Origin: an uncultured Eubacteriales bacterium
GTDB lineage: Bacteria > Bacillota > Clostridia > Lachnospirales > Bianqueaceae
Reading direction: 5' to 3'
Assembly (NCBI GenBank): GCA_902783575.1
Contig: CACZRP010000103.1
Location: 1-43,495, forward strand
Length of the DNA: 43,495 bases
The notes beneath the pieces were generated by a model. It saw only the letters and a list, made by a program, of their open reading frames with translations, made no database searches and was not told the origin of the DNA. The translations under genes and the position numbers were made by a program. Below are positions 23,786 to 31,952 of the stretch, in pieces. The stretch's first letter is position 1. Each line of letters opens with the position of its first letter.

Positions 23786-25003
23786 ATGAAACCAAATTAT
23801 TCAACGACACGGCTTGCGAATTATGTAAGCTCAGTCATGCAGGCCGTCAGCGTCAATGTCCCACCTGTGCTGTTTATTATTTTCCAGGAAGAATTTGGAG
23901 TTACCTACGGACAGCTGGGCTTTCTTGTCATGCTGACCTTCTTTATCCAGATCGGCGTGGATTTTCTGCTGGCCAGGATCTCTCATAAGCTGAACCTTCG
24001 GGCCCTGATGGTGGGCTGCGGGGCTTTTACTCTTGTGGGGTATATATTGCTGGCCGCGGCGCCCCATCTGTTCCCGGTTCATACCTTCTATGGACTGATT
24101 TTTGCCTGTTTCTTCTATTCCGCAGGATCGGGAATCCTGGAGGTTATGAGCAGCCCTGTGAATGACGCCATCCCATCCAGCGACAAGGGAGCTTCCATGG
24201 GTCTTCTGCATTCCTTTTACTGCTGGGGACAGCTGGCCGCGGTGCTGCTTACGACCCTGCTGCTGAGGATTGTGGGCAGAGAAAACTGGACCTGGATTAT
24301 TGTCTTCTGGATGGCGGTGCCCATTTTCGACATGATTCTTTACATCATCTGTCCCCTGCCTCCCATGGTCAGCGGAAACGAGAACGGTGGTGTGAAGCTC
24401 AGCCGGATGAGTCTGTTTTGGGTAGCTTTGCTGGTAATGATCTGCTCCGGCGCCTCCGAGCAGGCCATGGCTCAGTGGGCGTCCATGTTTGCCCAGAAGG
24501 GTCTGGGAGTCAGCAAAACCCTGGGCGACATCGCCGGTCCCTGCTTCTTCGCCTTGCTGATGGGAAGCGGACGTCTGATTTATGGAATCAAGGGAGATAA
24601 GCTGCGCATCGGTCGGGTGCTGGTGCTGCTGGGCGGCCTTTGCATCTTCAGTTATCTGCTGACTATTTTCTCGCCGTCCCCGGTGCTTTCGCTGATCGGC
24701 GTGGGCGTCTGCGGATTCTCCGTTTCCATGATGTGGCCGGGCACCCTGGTGCTGGCCAGCAAGTCCATGCCTGAGGGAGGAACGAAGCTCTTTGCCATGC
24801 TGGCCATGGGCGGTGATATCGGCTGTTCTCTGGGACCGTGGATTTCGGGCATTGTTTCCGACACCGCGACCCGTCAGTTCCCTGCAGGACATTTTGGGCT
24901 GGCCGTGGATCAGTTTGCCCTGCGCTGCGGTATGTTTACCGCAATCATTTTCCCTCTGTTGCTGATGTTTTTTGTGCCCCGGCTGAAGAAAAAAGATGAG
25001 TAA
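23786..25003 (+). CDS. MFS transporter, sugar/unknown substrate
   Basis: 405 residues, about twelve membrane helices. 'QEEFGVTYGQLGFLVMLTFFIQIGVDFLLARISHKLNLRALM' is the first MFS half with the loop-2/3 motif in a changed form. 'SAGSGILEVMSSPVNDAIPSSDKGASMGLLHSFYCWGQLAAVLL' and 'GASEQAMAQWASMFAQKGLGVSKTLGDIAGPCFFALLMGSGRLIYG' belong to the FucP/LacY-like 'fucose permease' branch seen in Firmicutes. GGAGG precedes the ATG by 7 nt. It is followed at 25080 by beta-phosphoglucomutase under its own promoter, so maltose- or trehalose-type sugar metabolism is a weak contextual hint. It is not closely related to the two OFA-type transporters. Confidence 0.85.
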   Translation: MKPNYSTTRLANYVSSVMQAVSVNVPPVLFIIFQEEFGVTYGQLGFLVMLTFFIQIGVDFLLARISHKLNLRALMVGCGAFTLVGYILLAAAPHLFPVHTFYGLIFACFFYSAGSGILEVMSSPVNDAIPSSDKGASMGLLHSFYCWGQLAAVLLTTLLLRIVGRENWTWIIVFWMAVPIFDMILYIICPLPPMVSGNENGGVKLSRMSLFWVALLVMICSGASEQAMAQWASMFAQKGLGVSKTLGDIAGPCFFALLMGSGRLIYGIKGDKLRIGRVLVLLGGLCIFSYLLTIFSPSPVLSLIGVGVCGFSVSMMWPGTLVLASKSMPEGGTKLFAMLAMGGDIGCSLGPWISGIVSDTATRQFPAGHFGLAVDQFALRCGMFTAIIFPLLLMFFVPRLKKKDE

Positions 25004-25016
25004 TGCGGTTCGATAC

Positions 25017-25045
25017 TTGCAAGATTCTGATCTCTAACGTATAAT
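25017..25045 (+). promoter_or_regulatory. Promoter of pgmB
   Basis: TTGCAA (25017-25022), a 17-bp spacer and TATAAT (25040-25045). The transcript start lies near 25052 and AAAGGA at 25062-25067 serves ATG 25080. Confidence 0.75.
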
Positions 25046-25079
25046 AAAATTAATCAATTCGAAAGGACGGTACCCTTTG

Positions 25080-25721
25080 ATGTCAAAAGAGTTTGAAGCT
25101 GTCATTTTTGATCTGGATGGAGTTATCTGCTTTACAGATGAATACCACTATCAGGCATGGAAAGCCATGGCTGACGGAATCGGCGTTTATTTTGATCGCG
25201 AAATCAACAACCGCCTGAGAGGCGTAAGCCGTATGGCCAGCCTGGAGATTATTCTGGAGCGCTGCGATGAGAAGCTCTCCGATGAGCGCAAAGAAGAGCT
25301 GGCTGCTCAGAAGAATGAACTTTACAAGAAGCTGCTGGTGCAGATGTCTCCGGCGGACCTGTCCGATGAAGTCAGAAACGGTCTGAACGAGCTGCGAGCC
25401 CGGGGCTATAAACTGGCCATTGGTTCTTCTTCCAAGAACACGCCTTTCATTCTTAAGCAGATCGGACTGGATGGATTCTTTGATGCCGTTTCTGACGGAA
25501 ACAATATCACCAAATCCAAACCGGATCCGGAAGTCTTCCTGAAAGCTGCCGAAATGCTGGGCATTGCCCCTGAAAAATGCCTGGTAGTGGAGGACGCCAT
25601 CGCAGGAGCAGACGCAGCCCATGCCGGCGGTATGAAAGCTGCCTGCCTGGGAGATGCCGCAAAAGCCGGCGCCGGCGATTACAATATGACAACCTTCGGA
25701 GACCTTCTGAACATTCTGTAA
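25080..25721 (+). CDS. pgmB: Beta-phosphoglucomutase
   Basis: 213 residues. It interconverts beta-glucose 1-phosphate and glucose 6-phosphate, usually after maltose or trehalose phosphorolysis. Motif I is FDLDGV with Asp11 (phosphorylated) and Asp13 (acid/base). 'ICFTDEYHYQAWKAMA' and 'RLRGVSRMASLEIIL' are diagnostic of the subfamily (substrate-specificity loop with RGVSR). Motif II is GSSS, motif III Lys lies in KSKPDPE and motif IV is VVEDAIAG. No phosphorylase gene is next to it. The start is ATG 25080 rather than TTG 25077. It has its own promoter and terminator and is thus monocistronic. Confidence 0.92.
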   Translation: MSKEFEAVIFDLDGVICFTDEYHYQAWKAMADGIGVYFDREINNRLRGVSRMASLEIILERCDEKLSDERKEELAAQKNELYKKLLVQMSPADLSDEVRNGLNELRARGYKLAIGSSSKNTPFILKQIGLDGFFDAVSDGNNITKSKPDPEVFLKAAEMLGIAPEKCLVVEDAIAGADAAHAGGMKAACLGDAAKAGAGDYNMTTFGDLLNIL

Positions 25722-25726
25722 GATGA

Positions 25727-25760
25727 AGCCCTGACCGCCAAGGTCAGGGCTTTACTTTTC
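25727..25760 (+). terminator. Terminator of pgmB
   Basis: AGCCCTGACC (25727-25736) and GGTCAGGGCT (25742-25751) are a perfect 10-bp stem with a five-base loop, followed by TTACTTTT. Confidence 0.9.
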
Positions 25761-25828
25761 CTAAAAGGATCATGCGGACGGGGATTGTCTTATGAATCAA
25801 AGCCGGACCGCCTGAACTAAAAAAGGCA

Positions 25829-26153
25829 TAATGAATTTTTCCTGATATAAGGATTTTTTCATTATCGCTCTTTTTTTGTCATGAATAATTCATCGCAGAG
25901 GCAGTTTTTCACTACAAAAAGAATTAGAGTAATGATTATTTCAGCCAGCAGGCAGTTTTTCATTATCATTGGTTTTCGAATGTCCTGGTCTTGTCATGAA
26001 AATATACATGTATCATGAAAATATCATTGTTGCAGCCTGACTGGTCATTGATCGATAATGAGAAAATACAAATAGCGAGAATTATTCATTACGAAAAAGA
26101 GTAGAAAAATGTCAAAATAATGAAATAATGCTTCTATGGAGATTATTTCATTG
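25829..26153. repeat. Array B: six 36-bp units with inverted ends TAATGA...TCATTA
   Basis: Six units are each exactly 36 bp: 25829-25864, 25879-25914, 25930-25965, 25994-26029, 26056-26091 and 26118-26153. Ends are TAATGA or TCATGA on the left and TCATTA, TCACTA or TCATTG on the right. Interiors differ; some carry a second dyad (TCCT/AGGA in unit 1, GCC/GGC in unit 3, ATACATGTAT in unit 4), and unit 6 has an 11-bp perfect stem. Units 2 and 3 share the tail GGCAGTTTTTCA. Spacers are 14, 15, 28, 26 and 26 bp. The design equals that of the array at 400-733, but the end sequence is different. The 460-bp interval between pgmB and ogt contains nothing else that I can name. Confidence 0.75.
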
Positions 26154-26184
26154 TTTGCTGCGATGTAAGCTTTTGATGGATGGA

Positions 26185-26787
26185 TTATCTGACCCCGGAA
26201 CTTGAGCTGCCTGCTAAAAGCCCTTTCTTTTCCAGTGCCAGCAGGGTTTCCTTACGCCAGAGACCGCCGCCATAGCCGGTAAGTTTGCCGCCGGCACCCA
26301 TGACCCGGTGGCAGGGGACGATGATGGAAACGGGATTCCGGCCCACAGCGCCGCCGACGGCATGGCCCCCATTGTTTCTCGCTGAGGCTGTGCCGACAGA
26401 ATACTTTTTCCAAAGCCCGCCGTAGGTGATGGTCTCGCCATAGGGAATTTCCAGCAGCAGATTCCAGATTTTCAGCTGGAAGGGCGTACCCATCAGGTGG
26501 AGGGCAGGAGTGAAATCCGGGATCCCGCCGGAGAAATAGATATCCAGCCAGCGGCGGGCCGCCTCAAGATGAAGGGATTGGCGGCCTTCCTCAGAACGAA
26601 GAGACTCACGGCCATCCGAGTTCACAGAAGTTTCCTGGGCATCCTGCGGAAAATATCGCTGATTCAGAAACCAGATTCCCGTAAGACCGGTCTCATCAGC
26701 CCTGATCAGCATATCGCCCAGGGAAACGCCCAGGGATTTGCTCAAAGGATCGCCAAGAGGCGGGGTATATATCATATCAACTTCCAT
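26185..26787 (-). CDS. ogt: Methylated-DNA--protein-cysteine methyltransferase
   Basis: 200 residues. It moves the alkyl group from O6-alkylguanine (and O4-alkylthymine) in DNA to its own cysteine in a suicide reaction. The acceptor is Cys159 in IVPCHRVMGAGG, the family signature. 'GTPFQLKIWNLLLEIPYGETITYGGLWKKYSV' is the DNA-binding helix region with the arginine-finger segment 'ARNNGGHAVGGAVGRNP'. The N-terminal half is a variable RNase-H-like domain. AAGGAG lies 10 nt before the ATG. It diverges from the serpin gene. The gene's stop lies about 30 bp from repeat array B. Confidence 0.93.
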   Translation of the reverse strand: MEVDMIYTPPLGDPLSKSLGVSLGDMLIRADETGLTGIWFLNQRYFPQDAQETSVNSDGRESLRSEEGRQSLHLEAARRWLDIYFSGGIPDFTPALHLMGTPFQLKIWNLLLEIPYGETITYGGLWKKYSVGTASARNNGGHAVGGAVGRNPVSIIVPCHRVMGAGGKLTGYGGGLWRKETLLALEKKGLLAGSSSSGVR

Positions 26788-26929
26788 AGAGATAAAACTC
26801 CTTTACGCATCATTAATCTGAGTATATCATACTTTCTTTTTCCTGTGAAATGTCTGATTAACTGAAACCGCAGACAGGCTTTTTCCGTGTATAGAGATAT
26901 AAAGACAGACACTGAAAGGAGAAGATTAA

Positions 26930-28261
26930 ATGCGTAAAATAATGATCGGACTGTTGGTCCTGACACTGCTGCTAAGCGGCTGCCAGGGGACGGGACAAAC
27001 GACGGGAAAGCAGGAAATCCGGCAGGAAGGGCTGGCACTGGCCAAGGCGGTTTACCCCGAACAGGTTCCCTTTCCTTCCTATTCAGACATGAGCTATGAA
27101 GCCTACGATGCGAAATATAAAGAATGGGCAGACAGCAGGAAAGTCCGGAGAGAGCAGATCCAGCAGGAGGCTTCCATGGAAGTTTTTTATCGGCAAGCCC
27201 TGGGCACGCTGCTCCTTTCCGGAGATGACGAAGAAAACAAAGTGGTTTCGCCTCTGAATATTTATCTGGCCCTTTCCCTGTTGGCGGAGAGCACTCAGGG
27301 GGAGAGCAGGCAGCAGATTCTCGACCTTTTAGGCCGCGCCGATGCCAATGAAACGAGGCAGCAGGCAAAGCTCCTGTGGAATGCAAATTATGCGGATGAT
27401 GGCTCCGTCACCAGCATTTTGGCGAACTCTGTCTGGCTGGATCAGGATCTGCCCGTTAAAAACAAGTGGCTGGAAGGGATGGTTTCAGATTACATGGCCA
27501 GTGTCTATCAGGGTGACCTGGATTCCGAAGAAATGCAGCAGGCCCTGAAGGATTGGCTGAATGAACAGACCGGAGGACTGCTGAAGGATACCATTCAGAA
27601 CATAGAGCTGTCCCCCGAATCGCTGCTGGCGCTCTGTTCAACGATCTATTATAAGGCCCGCTGGTCCGAGGAGTTCAACAAAAATCTGACCACTGATGAA
27701 ATCTTCCACGGCACCGCCGGCGATGTGACCTGCCGGATGATGCACCAGTCAACCACCGAGACCTATTATTTCGGCAGCCGTTTCAGCTCCGTCAGCCGTT
27801 CCCTGGTTCATTCGGGCTATATGACCCTGATTCTGCCTGATGAGGGCACCACTCCGGAGGAGCTCCTGGCCGATGAGGAAGCTCTGACTTACATGATTAC
27901 CGGCGAGGCGGAAAACCGGTTCCTGATTGTCAATCAGTCGGTGCCTCAGTTTGATGTGACCTCCAATATGCAGCTGAAAGACAGCCTGAATCAGCTGGGC
28001 GTGACGGATGTTTTCACCGCGGATGCTGATTTCAGCCCTGTGACAGAGGAGGCTATTTTCCTGGACAAGGTGCAGCATGCCGCCCGAGTGACCATCGATG
28101 AGGAGGGCGTGGAGGCCGCTGCCTTTACCATGGAAGTCCTGGCCGGAGACGCCGCGCCGCCGGAAGAGGAAGTGGATTTTGTTCTGGATCGGCCCTTTAT
28201 CTTCCTGATCAAGGGAGAAGACGGACAGATCCTGTTCGCCGGCATCGTGAATCAGATCTGA
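26930..28261 (+). CDS. Serpin (serine protease inhibitor), lipoprotein
   Basis: 443 residues. Residues 1-18 form a lipoprotein signal peptide with lipobox LLSGC (Cys18 acylated), so the protein is held on the outer face of the membrane. A linker to about residue 85 precedes the serpin fold: 'VSPLNIYLALSLLAESTQGESRQQILDLLG', 'ANSVWLDQDLPVKN', 'CSTIYYKARWSEEFN'. The hinge DEEGVEAAAF (390-399) has the small residues needed for loop insertion, so it should be inhibitory. The predicted P1 lies around GDA (406-408) but cannot be fixed by eye. 'DRPFIFLI' and a C-terminal beta strand close the fold. It likely protects the cell against host or microbial proteases. GAAAGGAG precedes the ATG. Confidence 0.9.
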   Translation: MRKIMIGLLVLTLLLSGCQGTGQTTGKQEIRQEGLALAKAVYPEQVPFPSYSDMSYEAYDAKYKEWADSRKVRREQIQQEASMEVFYRQALGTLLLSGDDEENKVVSPLNIYLALSLLAESTQGESRQQILDLLGRADANETRQQAKLLWNANYADDGSVTSILANSVWLDQDLPVKNKWLEGMVSDYMASVYQGDLDSEEMQQALKDWLNEQTGGLLKDTIQNIELSPESLLALCSTIYYKARWSEEFNKNLTTDEIFHGTAGDVTCRMMHQSTTETYYFGSRFSSVSRSLVHSGYMTLILPDEGTTPEELLADEEALTYMITGEAENRFLIVNQSVPQFDVTSNMQLKDSLNQLGVTDVFTADADFSPVTEEAIFLDKVQHAARVTIDEEGVEAAAFTMEVLAGDAAPPEEEVDFVLDRPFIFLIKGEDGQILFAGIVNQI

Positions 28262-28288
28262 GAGGAGAACATCGTCAATCAGATCTAA
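28244..28288 (+). repeat. In-frame 27-bp duplication at the serpin 3' end
   Basis: ATCGTGAATCAGATCTGA (28244-28261, the serpin end IVNQI-stop) recurs as ATCGTCAATCAGATCTAA (28271-28288). The offset of 27 bp keeps the frame, so read-through of the TGA would add EENIVNQI and stop again. Confidence 0.7.
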
Positions 28289-28310
28289 AGGCCCAAATCC
28301 TTCGGACATG

Positions 28311-28340
28311 AATCACCCTTGCGTGCAGGGGTGATTTTTA
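28311..28340 (+). terminator. Terminator of the serpin gene
   Basis: AATCACCC (28311-28318) and GGGGTGATT (28328-28336) form the stem; a T-run TTTTTA overlaps its end. The loop contains the -35 box of the next operon. Confidence 0.75.
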
Positions 28341-28347
28341 CTATAAT
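28319..28347 (+). promoter_or_regulatory. Promoter of the 28463-31952 operon, nested in the serpin terminator
   Basis: TTGCGT (28319-28324) lies in the loop of the terminator hairpin. It is followed by a 17-bp spacer and TATAAT (28342-28347). The start would be near 28354, giving a leader of about 110 nt with a GAGGCA-TT-TGCCTC hairpin near 28374. Confidence 0.6.
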
Positions 28348-28462
28348 GAAACTGTATGGCTGATCCTATGGAGAGGCATTTGCCTCACTCCCGCAACTTT
28401 AGTCAGGGAAGATTTCAGGTCATGCTAAAAGTAAATAATAGTTTTCAAAGGAGCAAGTATAG

Positions 28463-28693
28463 ATGGGATTCAATCCTGCAGTGTTAATGCGTATCGTAAG
28501 TGAAGTAAAGGAATTCGGGAAAAATCATCCCAAAATGGCGAAGTTTATCGATCAGGAGTTTCTGACGGACCTGCCCGAGGGCTCCGTGGTGGAAATCACC
28601 GTCACCCGGCCGGGCAAGGCGCCGGTGACCGGCAATTTCAAAACCCTGCCCTCCGACGGCCGCCTTCTGAAGGATTTAAAGGAGATCATGTGA
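28463..28693 (+). CDS. Small protein of unknown function (76 aa)
   Basis: A 76-residue cytoplasmic-looking protein (MGFNPAVLMRIVSEVKEFGKNH...). The N-terminal half is an amphipathic helix rich in Lys/Glu, and the C-terminal half is beta-like with 'SVVEITVTRPGKAPVTGNFKTLPSDG'. No signal peptide, cysteine cluster or membrane helix. I do not recognise the family. AAAGGAG precedes the ATG by 7 nt. Its stop overlaps the GTG start of the next gene (ATGTGA), so it is translated together with the beta-lactamase-like fusion. Confidence 0.8.
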   Translation: MGFNPAVLMRIVSEVKEFGKNHPKMAKFIDQEFLTDLPEGSVVEITVTRPGKAPVTGNFKTLPSDGRLLKDLKEIM

Positions 28694-30171
28694 GCAAAGA
28701 ATCATTCGAAAAACAGATGGAGGACCTGCTCCGCCAGGCGGATGGCACCATCGGCATCAGTATCCGTCAGATTGGCGGCGGGTTCAGCTATGCCCATCAG
28801 GAGGACGTGCTTCTTTCCACTGCCAGCACCATGAAGCTGATGGTGCTGGGGGCCCTGCTGGAAAAATGCCAGCAGGGAAACGAAGACCTCCAGCGGTTTA
28901 TTGAATACAAAAAAGAAGAAAGAATCGGCGGCTCCGGCATTCTCTGCGACCTGACGCCGGGGCTTCGGCTCACGGTGCGGGACGCGGCAGTGCTGATGAT
29001 CGTTCTGTCCGATAACACCGCCACCAACATGTGCATCGATCTTTGCGGCGGCGTGGAGACGGTGAATGACCATATCCGGCGGCTGGGAGTGAAAAACTGC
29101 TCCATCAACCGGAAGTTGGGAGACTCATCCTCCGATCCCCTGAAGCGGAATCTCTCCGACACTTCGGCCCGGGGATTCGTGGACTATTTGACGGTGGTGC
29201 GCACCGAACAGGCCCTGAACGGGGCAATGACGAAGGAATTCTTTGACATCCTCCGGCTCCAGCGCTACAAGGATATGTTCGGCCGGTACCTGCCGCTGGA
29301 GGATTATTTCGAGGAAGAGGCCGAGGGTCCCTATCCCGTGCTGATGAACAAAACCGGATTCATGCTGGGGGTCCGCACCGACGCGGGCATCCTGGCGCTG
29401 CCGGACGGCCGGGAGTTCGCCTACGCCTTTATGCTGAACGATGTTCAGGATCCCACCTATGCCGTGACCAACGAGGCGGCGGTGCTGATTGCCGAAGCGG
29501 GAAAACTCTTCTATGAGTACATCCAGAGCCTCAGTGGGACGAGCCAAAAAGAAAGCCAGGCAACCCCCAAAGCGAATGGCATCAACTGGACGATCCGAAA
29601 AGCAAGATACGAGGATCTGCCTGAAATGCTGCGGATCTACGCCGCGGCCAGACAATTCATGAGGGAAACCGGTAACCCGACCCAGTGGGTGGGACCCGAT
29701 GGAACGGAAAAGCCCACCCGGGAAACCCTGGAGGAGGATATCCGACAGGAAAAAAGCTACGTCCTGGAAACCCTCGCCCCCGGAGAGAAACCGGAAACCC
29801 CCAGCCCCGGCGACGAGAGGGAAACCCTCGCCCCCGGCGCCGAACCGGAACCCCGAATCCGGGCTGTCTTCTACTACGATGAAGGCCTGCGGATCGAGCC
29901 CACCTATGCCCGGATTGAGGGCGCGTGGATCGGGGACGACCGCTACGGAGTGGTGCACCGGATCGCTTCGGACGGCTCCCTGAAGGGAGCCGGAAGGATC
30001 TGCCTCCGATGGGCCATGGAAAAGTCCGGCCATCTGAGAATCGATACCCACGAGAACAACCATTCCATGCAGCATGTGCTGGAGCAGCAGGGATTTGACT
30101 ATTGCGGCACCATCTGGCTGGAAGACGGTGACCCGCGCAGAGCTTATGAATGGACAGGGGAAAAGTCATGA
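28690..30171 (+). CDS. Beta-lactamase-like serine hydrolase fused to a GNAT acetyltransferase
   Basis: 493 residues in two parts. Residues 1-280 resemble class A beta-lactamases: SxxK at Ser46-Lys49 (STMK), SDN at 107-109 and KTG at 221-223. There is no signal peptide, and the omega-loop stretch 'RKLGDSSSDPLKRNLSD' lacks the deacylating Glu166 equivalent, so classical resistance activity is doubtful. Residues 298-493 are a GNAT fold ('WTIRKARYEDLPEMLRIYAAAR', ending 'RIDTHENNHSMQHVLEQQGFDYCGTI'). A repeat of the type ETLAPGxxPExPxPGDER is inserted at about 362-391. The start is GTG 28690, five nt after AAAGGAG. The GH2 gene follows with ATGA overlap. Confidence 0.85.
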   Translation: MSKESFEKQMEDLLRQADGTIGISIRQIGGGFSYAHQEDVLLSTASTMKLMVLGALLEKCQQGNEDLQRFIEYKKEERIGGSGILCDLTPGLRLTVRDAAVLMIVLSDNTATNMCIDLCGGVETVNDHIRRLGVKNCSINRKLGDSSSDPLKRNLSDTSARGFVDYLTVVRTEQALNGAMTKEFFDILRLQRYKDMFGRYLPLEDYFEEEAEGPYPVLMNKTGFMLGVRTDAGILALPDGREFAYAFMLNDVQDPTYAVTNEAAVLIAEAGKLFYEYIQSLSGTSQKESQATPKANGINWTIRKARYEDLPEMLRIYAAARQFMRETGNPTQWVGPDGTEKPTRETLEEDIRQEKSYVLETLAPGEKPETPSPGDERETLAPGAEPEPRIRAVFYYDEGLRIEPTYARIEGAWIGDDRYGVVHRIASDGSLKGAGRICLRWAMEKSGHLRIDTHENNHSMQHVLEQQGFDYCGTIWLEDGDPRRAYEWTGEKS

Positions 30172-31952
30172 GTGATCAGACGAAACTAAAGGACCTGTGG
30201 ACCAGGGAGGGAGAACTGCTCCAGGCGTCCGACGAGACGCCCTGGGATGTTTATCCCAGGCCCCGGATGGTCAGAGATTCCTTCATCAATCTGAACGGCT
30301 GGTGGGATTTTGCCGCCACCGAGGATGTGCGGCCGCCCCTGAGATTTGACAGGAAGATCCGGGTGCCCTTCATGCCGGAAAGCCTCCTTTCAGGCATTCA
30401 CGAGCCCATCCGGGATGGCAGCTGGCTGTGGTACCGAAGAGAGGTCAAAGCCCTGCTGAAGGAAGGAGAGCGCCTCATTCTGCATGTGGGCGCGGCGGAC
30501 CAGGAAGCCACCCTTTGGATTGACAGCAAGCGGGTGGAGCTAAGCTCGGGCTATGCCCCCAACCGCTACACCCATGTGGGAGGCTATGAGGCCTTCAGCG
30601 CGGATATCACCGACTATCTGAAGCCCTCGGCCCAGGGCGTGGAAATGGAATATGAAGCAGAGCTGCTGATTCAGGTCCACGATCAGCTGGAGGGAGGCAA
30701 GCATCCCTACGGCAAGCAGTCCCTGAACCGGGGCGGCATCTGGTATACTCCCTGCAGCGGCATCTGGCAGACCGTGTGGGCAGAAGTGGTGCCGGAGTTT
30801 TATATTCAGGATATTTCCGTGGAAACCATCCCGGAGGATGGGATTCCCGCGGGCACGGTGACCCCCGACGGCCCCTGGCTGGTGCGGATCCACAGCACGC
30901 TTTCCAACGGCGAGACTCTGGACCGGGAGGAGAGGATCGAAGAGCCCCATCTGTGGTCACCGGAGGATCCCTACCTGTATCAGACTTCGGTGGAAGTCGG
31001 AGAAGACAGAGTAGAAACCTACTATGCTCTGCGCACCATCACCAGTGCCAAGGTGGGTCATTACTGGCGGCTTCTGCTGAACGGCAGACCCTATTTCTTC
31101 CACGGCCTGCTGGATCAGGGCTACTGGTCCGACGGCCTGTTTACACCAGCCTGCCCGGAGCAGATGACGGAGGAAATCGCCAGGCTGAAGGAGCTGGGCT
31201 TTAACATGCTGAGAAAGCATATCAAGGTGGAGCCGGAACTCTTCTACTACGAATGCGACCGCCAGGGCATGGCGGTGTTCCAGGACTGCGTTCAGAACGG
31301 CATCTACAATTTCAGGCACGATACGGCCCTGCCCACCCTGGGACTGCTGAAGCTGAACGACCAGAAGTGGCAGCCGGATCCCGAAAGCCGAGAGAACTTC
31401 GTGGAGGGCATGCTGGCGATGGTCCGGCAGCTGAAGGAGCATCCCTCGGTGGTTTACTGGACCATCTTCAACGAGGGCTGGGGCCAGTTTTCCGGCACCC
31501 AGATGTATATGCAGCTGAAACATGAGGACGAGACCCGTCCCATTGATACCGCCTCCGGATGGTTCCATTACAGCACGTTGAAAACGGATGTGGAATCAAG
31601 GCATGTGTATTTCCGCCGGGTGCGGCCGCTGAGGACGGGCAGACCCTGGGTGCTGTCGGAGTTCGGCGGTTACGGCTATATGATGCCGGAGCATGCCGCC
31701 AACCCGGATCATGCCTTCGGCTACCGGCGGTACGGCAGCCGGGAGGACCTGGCGAAGGCGCTCCGAAAGCTTTACGAACAGGAAATCATCCCCCTGGTGG
31801 GAAGAGGCCTGTGCGCCTCGGTCTATACCCAGGTGTCCGATGTGGAGGACGAGACCAACGGCCTCTTCACCTACGACCGGAGGGTGCAGAAAATCCGGCC
31901 GGAGGATCTTTCCGGGATATGGCCGGAAATTCAAAGAATGCTTGAACAATAG
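30168..31952 (+). CDS. Glycoside hydrolase family 2 protein
   Basis: 594 residues, shorter than typical LacZ. The fold order is a jelly-roll N-domain ('FINLNGWWDF', 'WYRREV', 'LHVGAADQEATLWIDSKRV'), an Ig-like domain and a TIM barrel. The acid/base is Glu436 in FNEGWGQF and the nucleophile Glu498 in LSEFGGYG. The family includes beta-galactosidases, beta-glucuronidases and beta-mannosidases; the specificity cannot be told. No signal peptide, so intracellular. The start is ATG 30168, whose ATGA overlaps the previous stop. The last gene of its operon; the hfq promoter lies inside its 3' end. Confidence 0.88.
   Translation: MSDQTKLKDLWTREGELLQASDETPWDVYPRPRMVRDSFINLNGWWDFAATEDVRPPLRFDRKIRVPFMPESLLSGIHEPIRDGSWLWYRREVKALLKEGERLILHVGAADQEATLWIDSKRVELSSGYAPNRYTHVGGYEAFSADITDYLKPSAQGVEMEYEAELLIQVHDQLEGGKHPYGKQSLNRGGIWYTPCSGIWQTVWAEVVPEFYIQDISVETIPEDGIPAGTVTPDGPWLVRIHSTLSNGETLDREERIEEPHLWSPEDPYLYQTSVEVGEDRVETYYALRTITSAKVGHYWRLLLNGRPYFFHGLLDQGYWSDGLFTPACPEQMTEEIARLKELGFNMLRKHIKVEPELFYYECDRQGMAVFQDCVQNGIYNFRHDTALPTLGLLKLNDQKWQPDPESRENFVEGMLAMVRQLKEHPSVVYWTIFNEGWGQFSGTQMYMQLKHEDETRPIDTASGWFHYSTLKTDVESRHVYFRRVRPLRTGRPWVLSEFGGYGYMMPEHAANPDHAFGYRRYGSREDLAKALRKLYEQEIIPLVGRGLCASVYTQVSDVEDETNGLFTYDRRVQKIRPEDLSGIWPEIQRMLEQ

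Noticed and set aside
25722-26184. Insertion-sequence remnant
   Set aside because: No transposase fragments are seen; the inverted pairs are 36 bp apart and repeated, which is better described as an array of units.
28690-29560. Calling the N-terminal domain a beta-lactamase resistance gene
   Set aside because: No export signal and no visible Glu166 equivalent; only the fold motifs support the family.
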